Below, in pieces: positions 1-10,227 of a DNA stretch of 64,000 bases. The notes under the pieces were generated by a model. It was not told the DNA's origin. It made no database searches and worked only from the letters and a program-made list of their open reading frames with translations. Location of the stretch: assembly GCA_015178975.1 (NCBI GenBank), contig WHVD01000012.1, positions 1,240,001-1,304,000 of the forward strand, in the 5' to 3' direction. Both the position numbers and the translations under genes were made by a program. Positions within the stretch are counted from its first letter, which is position 1. Each line of letters starts with the position of its first letter. The DNA comes from Hysterangium stoloniferum (taxonomy: Eukaryota > Basidiomycota > Agaricomycetes > Hysterangiales > Hysterangiaceae).

Positions 1-143
1 TAACTGACAGGTTCTGGCATGAAAACCATGTGCCTATGTTGATTGTTTGCATTTGTTTATGTTTTTCAACATGTCATGTGATCATTCTATACAACAGTAT
101 AAGTAGAAGGGCTTTCTCAGCTAAGATTCCCTCAATTCTAACT

Positions 144-1164
144 ATGCATCCCCTTTCCACTCCTGCCCAGTATGAGATTCTTTCTCTACTTGATGCTGGC
201 CATTCTGCCAGACATATTTCAGTTTCTACTGGCTATAGTTATACTACTATCTCTAGACTTCGTTATAAACACTGTTCCCACCTTTCTAAGTCCTCTGGTG
301 GTCGTCCTTCCAAACTCTCCACAGCCAACATCCATTTTGCACAACGCCTTATCAGCTCTGGAAAGGCTGATACAGCTGTAGATGCAACAAAGGCACTTTG
401 CACTATCACCAACCAGTCACTCAATCCTCAAACAGTGTGTCGTGGACTCAAGGCAGCTGGGATGAAGCCTGTGGTAAAGAAGAAAAGGCCTCTTCTTTCT
501 AAGAGACATACATAGGAAGGAGAGGATGGATTTTGCTTTGGCACATCAGGATTGGACTGTGGAGGATTGGAAGAAGGTGGTGTGGTCTGATGAGACCAAA
601 ATTAATAGGCTGGGGTCAGATGGCAGGAAGTGGGTGTGGAAAAAGGCAGGGGAGGGCTTGAGTGACAGACTGGTTGAGGGAACCCTGAAGTTTGGTGGTG
701 GATCTTTAATGGTTTGGGGGTGCATGCTGTGGGAGGGGGTTGGGTATGCATGCAAGATTGATGGAAGGATGGATGGGGATCTCTACATCCAGATTCTGGA
801 GGACGACCTGCAAGCCAGTCTTAAAGACTATGGTAAATCTGCCAATGGTATCATCTTCCAGCAGGACAATGACCCCAAGCATACCTGCAAGAAGGCCCAG
901 AATTGGTTCCAAGAAAATGGTTTCAGGGTTCTCTCATGGCCAGCACAGTCTCCTGACTTGAATCCCATTGAACACCTATGGAATCACCTGAAGAGGAGGT
1001 TGGCAGGGTATGAGAATGCACCCCAGGGGATGGAAGAGTTGTGGGAGAGGGTGGTGGATGAATGGTACAGGATTGATGCAAAGGTGTGTCAGGATTTGAT
1101 TGAAAGTATGCCTAGGAGAGTTTCAGATGTATTAAAGGCAAAGGGTGGCTACACTAAGTACTAA
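144..1164 (+). pseudogene. Tc1-family DD34E transposase, one frame break
   Basis: The enzyme would cut and join the ends of transposon 1. The first ATG that fits the family is at 144. The N-terminal helix-turn-helix region (144-510) runs from a Q-Y-E-I-L-S-L-L helix to VVKKKRPLLSKRH. The catalytic part (526-1164) shows WSDETKIN (first Asp), QQDNDPKHT (second Asp) and SPDLNPIEHLW (Glu), with 34 residues between second Asp and Glu. It ends in LIESMPRR...KGGYTKY, the usual end of the family. The two halves lie in different frames. Around 507-514 the tetramer ACAT occurs twice in a row, and without the second copy the frame would run on as KRHRKERMDFA. This looks like a single small duplication in an otherwise whole gene, so the copy is young or recently active. 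Confidence 0.9.
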
Positions 1165-1188
1165 ATACTAGTAATTTACTGCCTAAAT

Positions 1189-1403
1189 GTGTCAGTTACA
1201 AAATGTATCCAATGAACCCTCTCCATTGAAATATTCATAGTGTTGCCATATATGGATATTATGTAATATAATTCTACCGGATAAATATATACATGATAGG
1301 TCATGTTCACAAATACTTTGGTGATTTCTACTATTTTATCCACTGGGATATAGCATATATAAGCTGAAACTACAAAACATTGGATACATTTTGTAAGTCA
1401 CTG
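1189..1403. repeat. Right terminal inverted repeat of Tc1 element 1
   Basis: The inner edge reads GTCAGTTACAAAATGTATCC and the outer edge carries its inverse, GGATACATTTTGTAAGTCAC. The whole arm could fold on itself. The same layout is seen in the other two Tc1 elements of the window. Confidence 0.75.
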
Positions 1404-1404
1404 T

Positions 1405-1919
1405 ATCAGTAATTTGAGATAAGAGGAAGTTGCATTTAACATACCACCATCTGGATCAAAACTAGGATAGTCGGCACTCATAGTATGACAATCTTCATAT
1501 TTATCATCAAAACATACTGTAAAATTTTCAAATGTCGCAATGAATGTCAAAAAAAGAAAAAAAAAGAAAAGTAGAGAATTACCGCATAAGCCACAATCGT
1601 CACATTTAGCAATAGTCCATTCCCTATGTTCCCGGATATCAGCGAAAATAGGGTAGTTGGGTGAGTATATAGTGCAGAAGCACTCAAACTTTTGCTGCCG
1701 ATGGCGGTTGTACTTTTTCAGCCCTTTAGGGTGAATGCGGTGCCCTCTCGATAGTGGGCTGTCCAAGATTTTGTCAATATAGACACAATAAGAATGAAAT
1801 AAATAAGAAGCACTAGGGAAACTCAGCAGCTTCGCCTTGTGGACGGTTATAAAAAACAAGATTCTTTGACTGCGCTTGAAGTTCAAGGCACTCTGCAAAG
1901 AGGTCCCGTCCAAATTCAC
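1405..1919 (-). CDS. Hypothetical protein, truncated by Tc1 element 1
   Basis: I do not recognise this gene. The minus-strand frame has 173 codons. Its middle is Cys- and His-rich, with KFECFCTIY followed by HREWTIAKCDDCGLC, which could bind zinc. A donor-like GTAATT after GLC and an acceptor-like TTTTACAG about 80 bases further on suggest a short intron, because the frame between them codes an unlikely F-rich stretch. The 3' end abuts the TA of Tc1 element 1, so the gene seems to be cut there. The upstream part (beyond 1919) is not resolved. It could also be a fragment of another transposon. Confidence 0.35.
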
Positions 1920-2737
1920 GAATATACTGTTTTATCTTGTGTACTTGCTCATTGGCGACATACTGGTGCCTGGGATATCTGGGATGAGGGTTTCAGTGAT
2001 TTGTAAGAATAATTTTGTGGGGGCCCATGATATAGTAGAGTGATTGTGTGGATTGTTGAAATGATTGGATGCTTGTATGGTAGACCAGAGGTTCAAAGAA
2101 GGGAATGTGGGGTTGGGTGGGTAGTGTTACTTGGGTATTGTGCATGGCTTTTGTTATTTATATTCCATTGTGCTCACTTGACTTACCTCAGTGCATTATT
2201 GATTAGATATCCAAAACTATCATACCACTTGCATTTTCCGCTCATCAGTGTTGGAACAAAGGAAGTACCCATCTGTTACTGGTTCTAATCAGCTAAAGCC
2301 AAGAGAATAAATTGATACAGAAATATATTACTATTGAGGTAGCCTGTCAGTAGCACACTGTTTGATGTTCTGGAATCCAGTGCATTGAAGTGGTGAAATA
2401 AACTTGTTACACTACGTTGTCAGCTTACTCAGCACCTTAGCCTCAGCCACTTTAAATACATTTATAATATGAAACACACACTCTCCGCTCTTGTTATAAT
2501 TGCCAGAGTAGAATAGGTAAAACAATTTATCTTGTTATTTTTAGACTAGATCTCCTATGGTAATCTGGGCTGAATGTTGAGAATTTCAGTGGTTGTACAT
2601 ATACGAATCCCAAATAATATATGAAGTTTAATTGTATTCCACAAATCAAAAGAAATCACTTGCAGCAAGGTTTGAATGATTCGGAAAGAGCATTCAACAG
2701 GCAATAGAGGATATGTATTTTGTGATTTTTTCACTAC
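1920..2737. other. No supported gene
   Basis: Short frames exist on both strands but have no recognisable motif, no good splice context and AT-rich composition. I see no repeat shared with the rest of the window. The 3' part may hold an upstream exon of the next gene, because a pyrimidine-rich stretch followed by an AG lies at about 2725-2747. Confidence 0.4.
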
Positions 2738-5700
2738 ATGCCTCTCAGTCTTGAGCAGGTAGATGCTTTGAAAAAAGCAAAGCTCATCCTTGAAGAGGCC
2801 AGAATATTTGATATTCCTTCTATCTCTGTTAATCCTGAGCTTCAGCAGTTGCAGCACATTTTCAACCTTCACATTGATCCACTCAGTCATTCTTTCTCCC
2901 CTCTTTTAAACTATTATCCCCCTCCAGCCAGATTATTTACAGAGGAAGAATGGCAACATTCTAAAATAAGACTACCCACCAGTCTTATGCATCTGCACTC
3001 ATTGAGCATCCAATTGGTGCCATTGTCGAATATCCAGAATCTGGAAGCCAACCTAAATATTCAGTTGCACACCATTTTCACATTAATCCCAAGAATTTTA
3101 TTCATCCAAAGGAAAACATCCAATACTCTTTAGGTGATGTGCATGGTTCCCATGAAAATGTCACTTGCTATTTGCTTCGTGATATTCACACCAAAGAGCC
3201 GGTATCTTGCAAACAATTAAAAACCCGCTGTAAGTCTTACTTCTCTGAATATTTTTTTCAATAACAGTTTTATTGGTGATTACTCATATTTTTTTCTAAA
3301 CAGGTCGCTCTGTAAAGCAATGTTCTTTTATTAGTACACAGCCACATACTGCCGGGGCCTCAAGACAACCTTTTGATGCTACAAAGGAGGTGTTTCTGAA
3401 GACATTGGCATTTTTCTGTGCACTACAAGAAAATGGGTGTCTTTTCAATTTAGAATCAGATCTAAGCTCAAATGACTATGAAGAGGATAGTGACCAATGT
3501 GGCTCAGCCAGTCGAAATGACAGAAATTCCAAAGCTGGGGATTTATACAGTGTACTCAGAGACTCACGAGCTTGCACTTCTAAAGCAATGGTCAGCTAAT
3601 CTTCATTCGTGATTCCAACAATCATTCTAAGATTCACTAAGTCACTTATTTTATTTAATTTTCAGTGTGATTTTTATAGGCTAATAAATTGGAGGTGCGA
3701 GAAATATGGGAAAGGTTATCGGGCACACCTTGTGTTGCGAAATCTTGATGAATTCAACATAGGGTACTTGGAAGCACTTCTCTGTAACAACAAGAGAGAA
3801 ATACAACAATATGAGGAAGCAGCCTCTCGAGATGGCTATGGTCCCCTTGCTCCTTGCAATTTCTTAGCAGCTGTTCGAGACCAAAAGGAGCTTTGTCGTA
3901 AGTCTAAAACAATTAATATTGGTATAGTAGTCTTTGCTAATTGAAAGTAAAAAAGCCATATGGCACAGAAATGCGGATGGCATTCTTGCCCGTGGAATAT
4001 TAAAAGTTACTTCAGAATGCCCTGTGCGGTTTGAATTCTATGAACCATATGATCTTCAATCATGCCCATATATTTTACTTGTGTCACACCATCCTCATTC
4101 ACACGCTGATCCCAATCCATCAAGAACACCAGGCACAATTCTTCAAATTTGGAAGAATCTATTGAATCAGTTAAATTGGAAACTTGCAGATGCAACACCA
4201 AGAAGAATTATATTAGACAGTTTTTTTATGTCAAGTCTTCGTCAGGTCTTGGGATGGACAGGGATAACAGATCCGGCACTAGGCGATCTGCATCCTTCGC
4301 TTGCCAATGCTGACCATGCTGCTCGTCTGATTGACAACCTCCGATATCTACATTATCCCCATGGCACCGGTTTTGAAGGTATGTGTTTTTAATATGTTCA
4401 TATCAAAATTTATGCAACAATATTATTTAGGGGCTAAACATGTTTATAATGAGCATAAGCTACTCCCACAAGATGAAGTTTATGTCTGGTGCATTGAAAC
4501 TCATGAGATCCAGGGTGAGGGAACCTTTCAGCTTGTGGTATGCATGTTTCGTGCCATGAGTATACTGCTATCCAAAACCAAACGGCCATCCATTGACACA
4601 TCTTTCAAACGGCTTCACAACTGGCAAGAATTCGAGGTGGAAGCGTGGTTCCCTGAGTATTCACGGTGTGAGACTACTTTTTGTTTTATTACCATCCCTA
4701 ATCTCAAATACAGCCATTGTGGTCACTCGGGCATTTACTACCTCACAGAGTGCACTAGCACACAAAATTTTATTTCGATGTATATTTAACATTGTAGAAG
4801 AAGACACAGGTTCAAAGGTTAAGTTTCGTCATATACATGGTGAGGGCTTTGATAGCGTCATGGCTGATGGCCACAGAGGTCAAGCACTAGGTTTGTGAAA
4901 ATTATCTATGTTCAACCAGTCAACTCAATTATTATTTAGGTCTCGGGTTATACTGCGAAGAAATTTGTCGTGGGATGACAGGGTACTGTGCCATTGAACA
5001 TACCAAAGCACTGCATACTCTGTCACCATATGAACACTTAGCCCGTTTATACCGTCTTTGCTTCACACATTTCACACGCAAGATTGGAAATCTAAAAGGA
5101 CACGTCACACTTCCCATTCGTGCTGCGATGATGAGCCTTTACTCTGCAGAGCCATTACCTGACTTCGAAGGTACCTTACAATTAATCCGCTCAGGAGGAA
5201 AGAAGGCAGCAGGTAAGTTTCATCTGTTGTTGCATATTTTCTAATATCTGATAAACTACAATAACTAGACTGGCTAAAAGATAAAGAAGCAGCATCTGGA
5301 TTTGCCCTTGCAGGGATTTACCAGCCACTGAGCAAAATTCCACTTGAAATATGGAAAGCATCACCATTAATATCCAATGGTAATGAGCAGGCGCATCGGA
5401 ATATAAATCGAGATGGGATAAAACTCACAATGTTAGCGGGAATCATGCGTGGAATGCAATTTGACTCTCGATGTATGGTCAGCCTCAATATTCTGTGCAA
5501 ATATGGTATCAATATGAGAGATCAACAGGCAACTCACTTTTGCAGAGCGGCACGTGCAATTCAAAGAAGCAGTAAGTAGTAGATTTCTGAACTTTTTCTC
5601 TTGTCTTTTATTGATCCTTACTAATTTGCTTCTTTCTAGGGCTGGTTCAAAAATGTACAATCGAGTCTATTGATGAGGATATTAATATTTTGTATAACGA

Positions 5701-6436
5701 AGTGCTCAGTCTGCAAACCCATGTAGAAACTCAGGATTTGGTCCTCGAATCCTCTACTGGCAAAGGCAAAGATCACGAGCGACCAGTGAAAAGGCTGCGA
5801 CAGGACAGCAAACGACTCACAGAGATGCACAACAATCTCAGGAAGTTAATTTCGAGAGGCTCAGGGAAGATTGGCACACCAGGGCTTGATGAGGCTTCAA
5901 AACCATCCAATGCAGCATCATTAACCTTTAATCAGCAAATTCAGATATCACATCCCTCAACAATAACTCCAGACTCTCGTTTTTCAAGCCCAACATCTTC
6001 GTGTCATCCTCAAAACACTTTGACACCAACACAACCACCTGCCCACCACCTTCAAGCCGAGCCTGAGCACTATAACCCGCCCACTTTCATCATCCCTCAG
6101 GATATGCATCTATACTCTCCCAATAACTCTTTAATGCATTCTCATCACAACTCGCCATTTCCTTTTCCTCGTGTAGAGCCCGAATTCTTAACACAAAATT
6201 CACAAACATATCCTATAGCCCCCCTTCACCCAGTGTTAGATGGTCCAGCCTCACCACACACGCTTAATCAACTCCCTCAACTTGTCGCCATCAGCACCGG
6301 TCGACCCCCTCAACTTGCTGCCATCAGCACCAGAAATCCTGCAAGTTACTATCCATCCTATTTCAACACTAATGTCGCAGAGTCATATCCTAATCAATTT
6401 TATTCTTACACATCTCATTTTTGGTCAAGACAATAA
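2738..6436 (+). CDS. Multi-exon gene with transposase-like (RNase H-fold-like) core, basidiomycete type
   Basis: I recognise this as a protein type seen repeatedly in Agaricomycetes, without an established function. About eight exons are visible. Introns lie at 3230-3303, about 3594-3665, about 3905-3955, 4380-4431, about 4668-4720, 4891-4938, 5211-5268 and 5570-5640. Nearly all have GTNNGY donors, and a TGCTAAT branch site is visible at about 3935. Protein landmarks in order: EHPIGAIVEYPESG, SLGDVHGSHENVTCYLLRD, WHRNADGILARG, DTSFKRLHNWQEFEVEAWF, VTRAFTTSQSALAHK, MADGHRGQALGLGLYCEE, CFTHFTR, SNGNEQAHRNINRDG, then a Pro/Ser/His-rich tail of about 150 residues. The Asp of DTSFKR, the Asp of MADGHRG and the Glu of NGNEQAH are spaced like a D-D-E catalytic triad of MULE- or hAT-like transposases; that is inference. 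One frame change near 2960-2985 may be an indel or a missed tiny intron. No terminal repeats were found. Confidence 0.65.
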
Positions 6437-6736
6437 GACTTTTTTTATAAAAACTTAATTTTAGATGCTTTTATGTAAATACAACAACAGAAATTTGTCT
6501 CGTTATTACAGGAGAATAAATGTTTTATTAGAAATTGATGATTACACGGTCTGAGAGCGTGTCTGGGGGACGGTATGGCGCATAAGAGCAAGTAAGCTTA
6601 AGTTGACGCTAATGGGATGAGATCTGGGGCTGGGATGCCGAGTCGTAACAATCGACTGTGAACTCGATGGCAAATTAGAGTAAGCTATTTAAAGTTATTT
6701 TTAGTTCTTAAAATAACTGAAGTTTAACTTTTATAG

Positions 6737-7678
6737 TTGGGAAAATGGGATTTGGTGTGCTCATTACCACATGAAGCTGATAAGATCTTGGACTACCTTC
6801 ATTATCCCTCATCTCCAATGTTTGATACTCTTCTGAAATCCCATCTTCCATTACTTAACAAGCTGATGAAGATACCAAAACAAGTTAGAAGAGAAGAATG
6901 TCCTGTTTTGAATTATCTGTACACTGGGAAGGCTGTTTCAGAGTTGAAGGCTGAATTCAATTATCTGAAAAACCATATCATATTGTTTTCTGGAAATCTT
7001 TCTTCAATATAAATTGCCATTATACATTATTGGCTGTATATGAACCTAGACTCTGGTACAAGGAACAAGGATAAATGGATCCAACGAGTACCTGCTCCCC
7101 ATGCAATGACTCTTCTTATCCTGAAACAGTCTTACACCCAATTATCCCCTGATGGTCCACCTTTTGAGGAACTTCCTAAACATACACAACTATTTCAAGA
7201 CCTACTGAAGCACTCATGGCATATACAGTATAGCCAGGTATCACTATTCCCTCCCATAGATGTTGACAAAGAAGCCATTGGATTACTTGAACATGAAATG
7301 TTTGAGACTTCAAAAGCAGCAGGGCCTGCCAGCTTTCAACAATGGGGATTGGATGCAGGTAACCATCAGAATAAATGGAGTCCTTATCCTTTTGTTCCCT
7401 ATTCTTGGAATGAATGTGATACTCCTGAACCAGAGGAGACTAATTATCAGGTATTTTACTATTAATTTCAAAATCTGATATAGATTACTACTCATACTTT
7501 GATATAGCATGGGCCAGAATTTAGTGAAGGCAGTGAACCAGACACTCAAGAATCTCATATTTTCCCTCTAAACAGACCAATACCCCAACCAGCTCAGAAG
7601 TGCAAGCAGAGGAAGTGTGTGAGGAAGCTTTGTTTGAGAAGCAATCTGAAAGAATACTCAGAAAACTACCCAGGTTGA
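6737..7678 (+). CDS. Unknown gene fragment pair with one visible intron
   Basis: I do not recognise this gene. A first frame (6737-7012) begins MGKWDLVCSLPHEADKILDYLHYP. A second (7040-7449) includes APHAMTLLILKQSYTQLSPDG and LFPPIDVDKEAIGLLEHEMF. An intron with donor CAG|GTATTT at 7450 and acceptor GATATAG near 7508 joins on to a Lys/Arg/Cys-rich tail ending at 7678. The two main parts are not in one frame, so there is either another intron or a break near 7013-7040. A decayed partial copy of the second part lies at about 18190-18490, which makes a repeat-associated gene likely. Confidence 0.4.
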
Positions 7679-8165
7679 ATTATAAAGAGACTTGAAGGTA
7701 TAAAATATTTTAATGCAAATAAAGAGAGTTTCTGTATACATATATACAGTGGCTTCCAAAACTGTACCAATGTTTTGGTAATTCTCAATAAATGCTTTAT
7801 AACCTACCAAATAAATTTTCTAAAATAGTTAAATTACTCTCACATACACCTTAGCATACTAGCTTTGATATACCCAAATATTACATAATATAGATGGATA
7901 TTGGTGCCATAGTGAATATTTAAAAGTGACCAATCATAACTAAGTATATGCCAATTAAAGTGGTGCACAAGGTATATTTCATCAAGGACAATGTACACCA
8001 GATGTAACAGTTCTCATGTTTTGATGATATAATGTCAAATATAATTTTAGTTTGGTAATTTTGAATACAAAATTGATGAAGTATCCACGGGACTTTGAAA
8101 AAAGAAACATGTCACGGCACTTGCACGGCAGCGCGGCACTTTCCTATAGCCCTGTTATGTAAGAT
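7679..8165. repeat. Non-coding repeated segment, second copy split by the Ty3 element
   Basis: The stretch from about 7930 to 8160 is similar to 18820-18899 joined to 28169-28310. The sequences around GTGGTGCACAAGGTAT and GTAACAGTTCTCATGTTTTG, and the later AGAAACATGTCA and TTTTCCTATAGCCC blocks, are shared. A TA followed by CAGTGGCTTCCAAAACTGT at about 7747 looks like a Tc1 end, but no partner end is visible. Confidence 0.55.
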
Positions 8166-8862
8166 TTGTCTGAGCGCTCACCACCACAAGTATAGTAGCG
8201 ATGAGAAAAAGAAGGCAAAATATCTACTTTCAGATGATTTATGTCAAGGTCAAAATTTGATGCATTCCAGAACAAAACATGAAAAAAACAAGTTAATGGG
8301 ATGATCTCGTCATCCTCTAATCAAGATCACTGGCAGATGCGGTACAAGTTTCCTCCCTCTCTGGGCCAGATATAGAGTGCATCTGTTCTTATGGGGTATT
8401 TACGTCTTGTTCGTCCCGTGACTGTTGCATGAATTGACACTGCCTTCCAGATGCTTGACACGGGTTTAAAGCTTCTATGCGGCTGTGTGGCTTCTCGTTA
8501 TCATATTCGCAATACGAAGATAATGGATTTCTCTACAAATTTAATCACTCCATCAACACTACAAATGGCTTAAAATGAGCATTTCGGCTTCTATAAAATA
8601 TATCCCAAGTCTATTGCGCTGATATACATAGCGAAACAGTGCTTATTGCTCTTATGTTAAGGCTACCTTCCTTTCTCCATCCCCACGTTTGTCCTATTTT
8701 GAAAGTTGCAGCTTTTGAGGACTCATTCATGGTCACATGAGTAGTTGTTCGCATTACATGGTTCGATAAGACTTGGGGAGGCTTTCCACCTACCTATTCT
8801 ATTTATTGAAAATTCCTCACCTCTAGCCCACGCCATGGGGATGTGTCGAAGGCCGTTATGTC
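8166..8862. repeat. Left direct repeat flanking the WW-gene island
   Basis: It matches 13110-13783 in the same orientation along its length, with many point differences and small indels. Shared landmarks are GATCACTGGCAGATG, GAGTGCATCTGTTCTTATG, CCCAAGTCTATTG and CGATAA...ACTTGGGGAGGCT. It has no TG...CA ends and I found no primer-binding or polypurine site beside it. A segmental duplication is therefore more likely than a pair of LTRs. Confidence 0.7.
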
Positions 8863-10227
8863 AACCTGGGCCTCAGGTAGTGTGGCTCTCAGTTATTGAA
8901 AATTTCGTGTAAGATGCATCGCTGTACAAATTGAAGAGAAGAGCAGGACATCTGGATTTCGTGATGGTTATTGTTTCCGAGATTTATGCTTCCGGCCGGA
9001 GATACGTGCATTTATGGTGGACTTTATGTTCCCTGTTATACCAGCAAATTAATGAACTTTCCGACTAAGGAGGGTGGGACGGACAATTTAAACAAAGAAC
9101 TTGGAGGACTTGAACCTCCAGAAATGCGGCTATCACCAGAAGCGCTGGGGGAACACTTACATGCAGATTAGATGACAAGATTTAAACGACTGGGTACAGT
9201 CATACTAGAGCTAAAACTGACGAAATTATTCAGTGATCGATCAATGGCGAAATCATTATATAAAGAATTTTACCAGCTTTAAAGGGTATAGTTCAGCAGT
9301 ATAACATTTTCAGTTCAAAATGAGCAAGGACGACATGTTTGAGTCTGTACTGTGGAGTAATCATATGACTTAATATTTCATAAAGAGCTTTACATAATAA
9401 CCGATGCAAGCCGTTACTGGGCAATAACGACAGCGATATCAGAGAAGCTTGTGTGACCGGTCGAAAACCCATCGAACGAGCTATTACTGCCAACATCTGC
9501 ATGCCCTGGACTAGAACTGACATAGTAGTTTTAGTTTATTACTCTTTGAAATATTCATTGAGGAATTAGGACAATTATAAGAAGTTGCCTGGGAAGTCGA
9601 AATAAAGAGAAGCATACAACTGGTATAGTTCATCCACAACATTGTTGCCTGAATTTATGACCGGTACCAAACAACTTCCATCAGTATATCGGAGTTTTAA
9701 CCAAATTATTGAAGGTTAAAGTCGGTACAAGCGCATAGAGTGTTTCCCATCGTATATTTCGCTGAGTCCTAGAAAGTGAGCATATAGTGTTATAGTCTTT
9801 GATCAGTAGATAACTACACAGACTCTCAGATCCTACCAACACACTGAATACATAGAGCAGCAGCCCGACATATGAGCTGTCCCCGACGTTTTTGCTGACT
9901 TTTTCTTTATTTTCCTTTCTCCAAGTGTCTTATAAACCTTCGAACGCCAATAGTAGATCATGTAGACGAAAGGCTTCTGGAAGTGTGTACACACGAGGCT
10001 CCACCCATTTTCATGCCACGTTTGCACCGGGAAGACACAGGTATCTACGCATTATAAGTGCAGTGAAATAATGTGAGCATTCAACGTGTACGTTCGCTCG
10101 GAGTACCATAAAATAGAGATTGAGATGTTTTGTGTCTTCTGCCGGCGATCTAGTACATGTAATGTCAAGTATTTACGAATGGTACAAGAGGGAATGGTAT
10201 CTCTCGAAACACTGCCAAGGTCCGTCC
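8863..10227. other. Island sequence without a recognised gene
   Basis: The base composition is more balanced and CpG is kept, as in the WW gene beside it. Short frames are present (for example 8971-9171 plus and 9833-10027 minus), but none has a recognisable motif or a clear exon chain. No repeat from elsewhere in the window was seen here. It may hold remains of one or more genes on the minus strand. Confidence 0.4.

Larger units (their letters stand above)
1..1403 (+). mobile_element. Tc1/mariner transposon 1, right part (left end lies outside the window)
   Basis: The segment holds a Tc1-type transposase and a right terminal inverted repeat ending in CACTG at 1403, followed by the target TA at 1404-1405. 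The left end is not in the window. The right terminal repeat is about 215 bp and has the terminal motif twice, in opposite orientations: at 1189-1213 and at 1378-1403. The element sits against a minus-strand open frame that begins just right of the TA, so it probably cut that gene. Two related elements lie at 30292-31899 and 32801-36804. Confidence 0.85.

Noticed and set aside
2040-2288. Small hydrophobic plus-strand frame
   Set aside because: No start context, no family motif and AT-rich surroundings. Chance frame.
7747-8030. A further Tc1 element starting at TA-CAGTGGCTTCC
   Set aside because: Only one end is visible and no transposase or opposite end follows.
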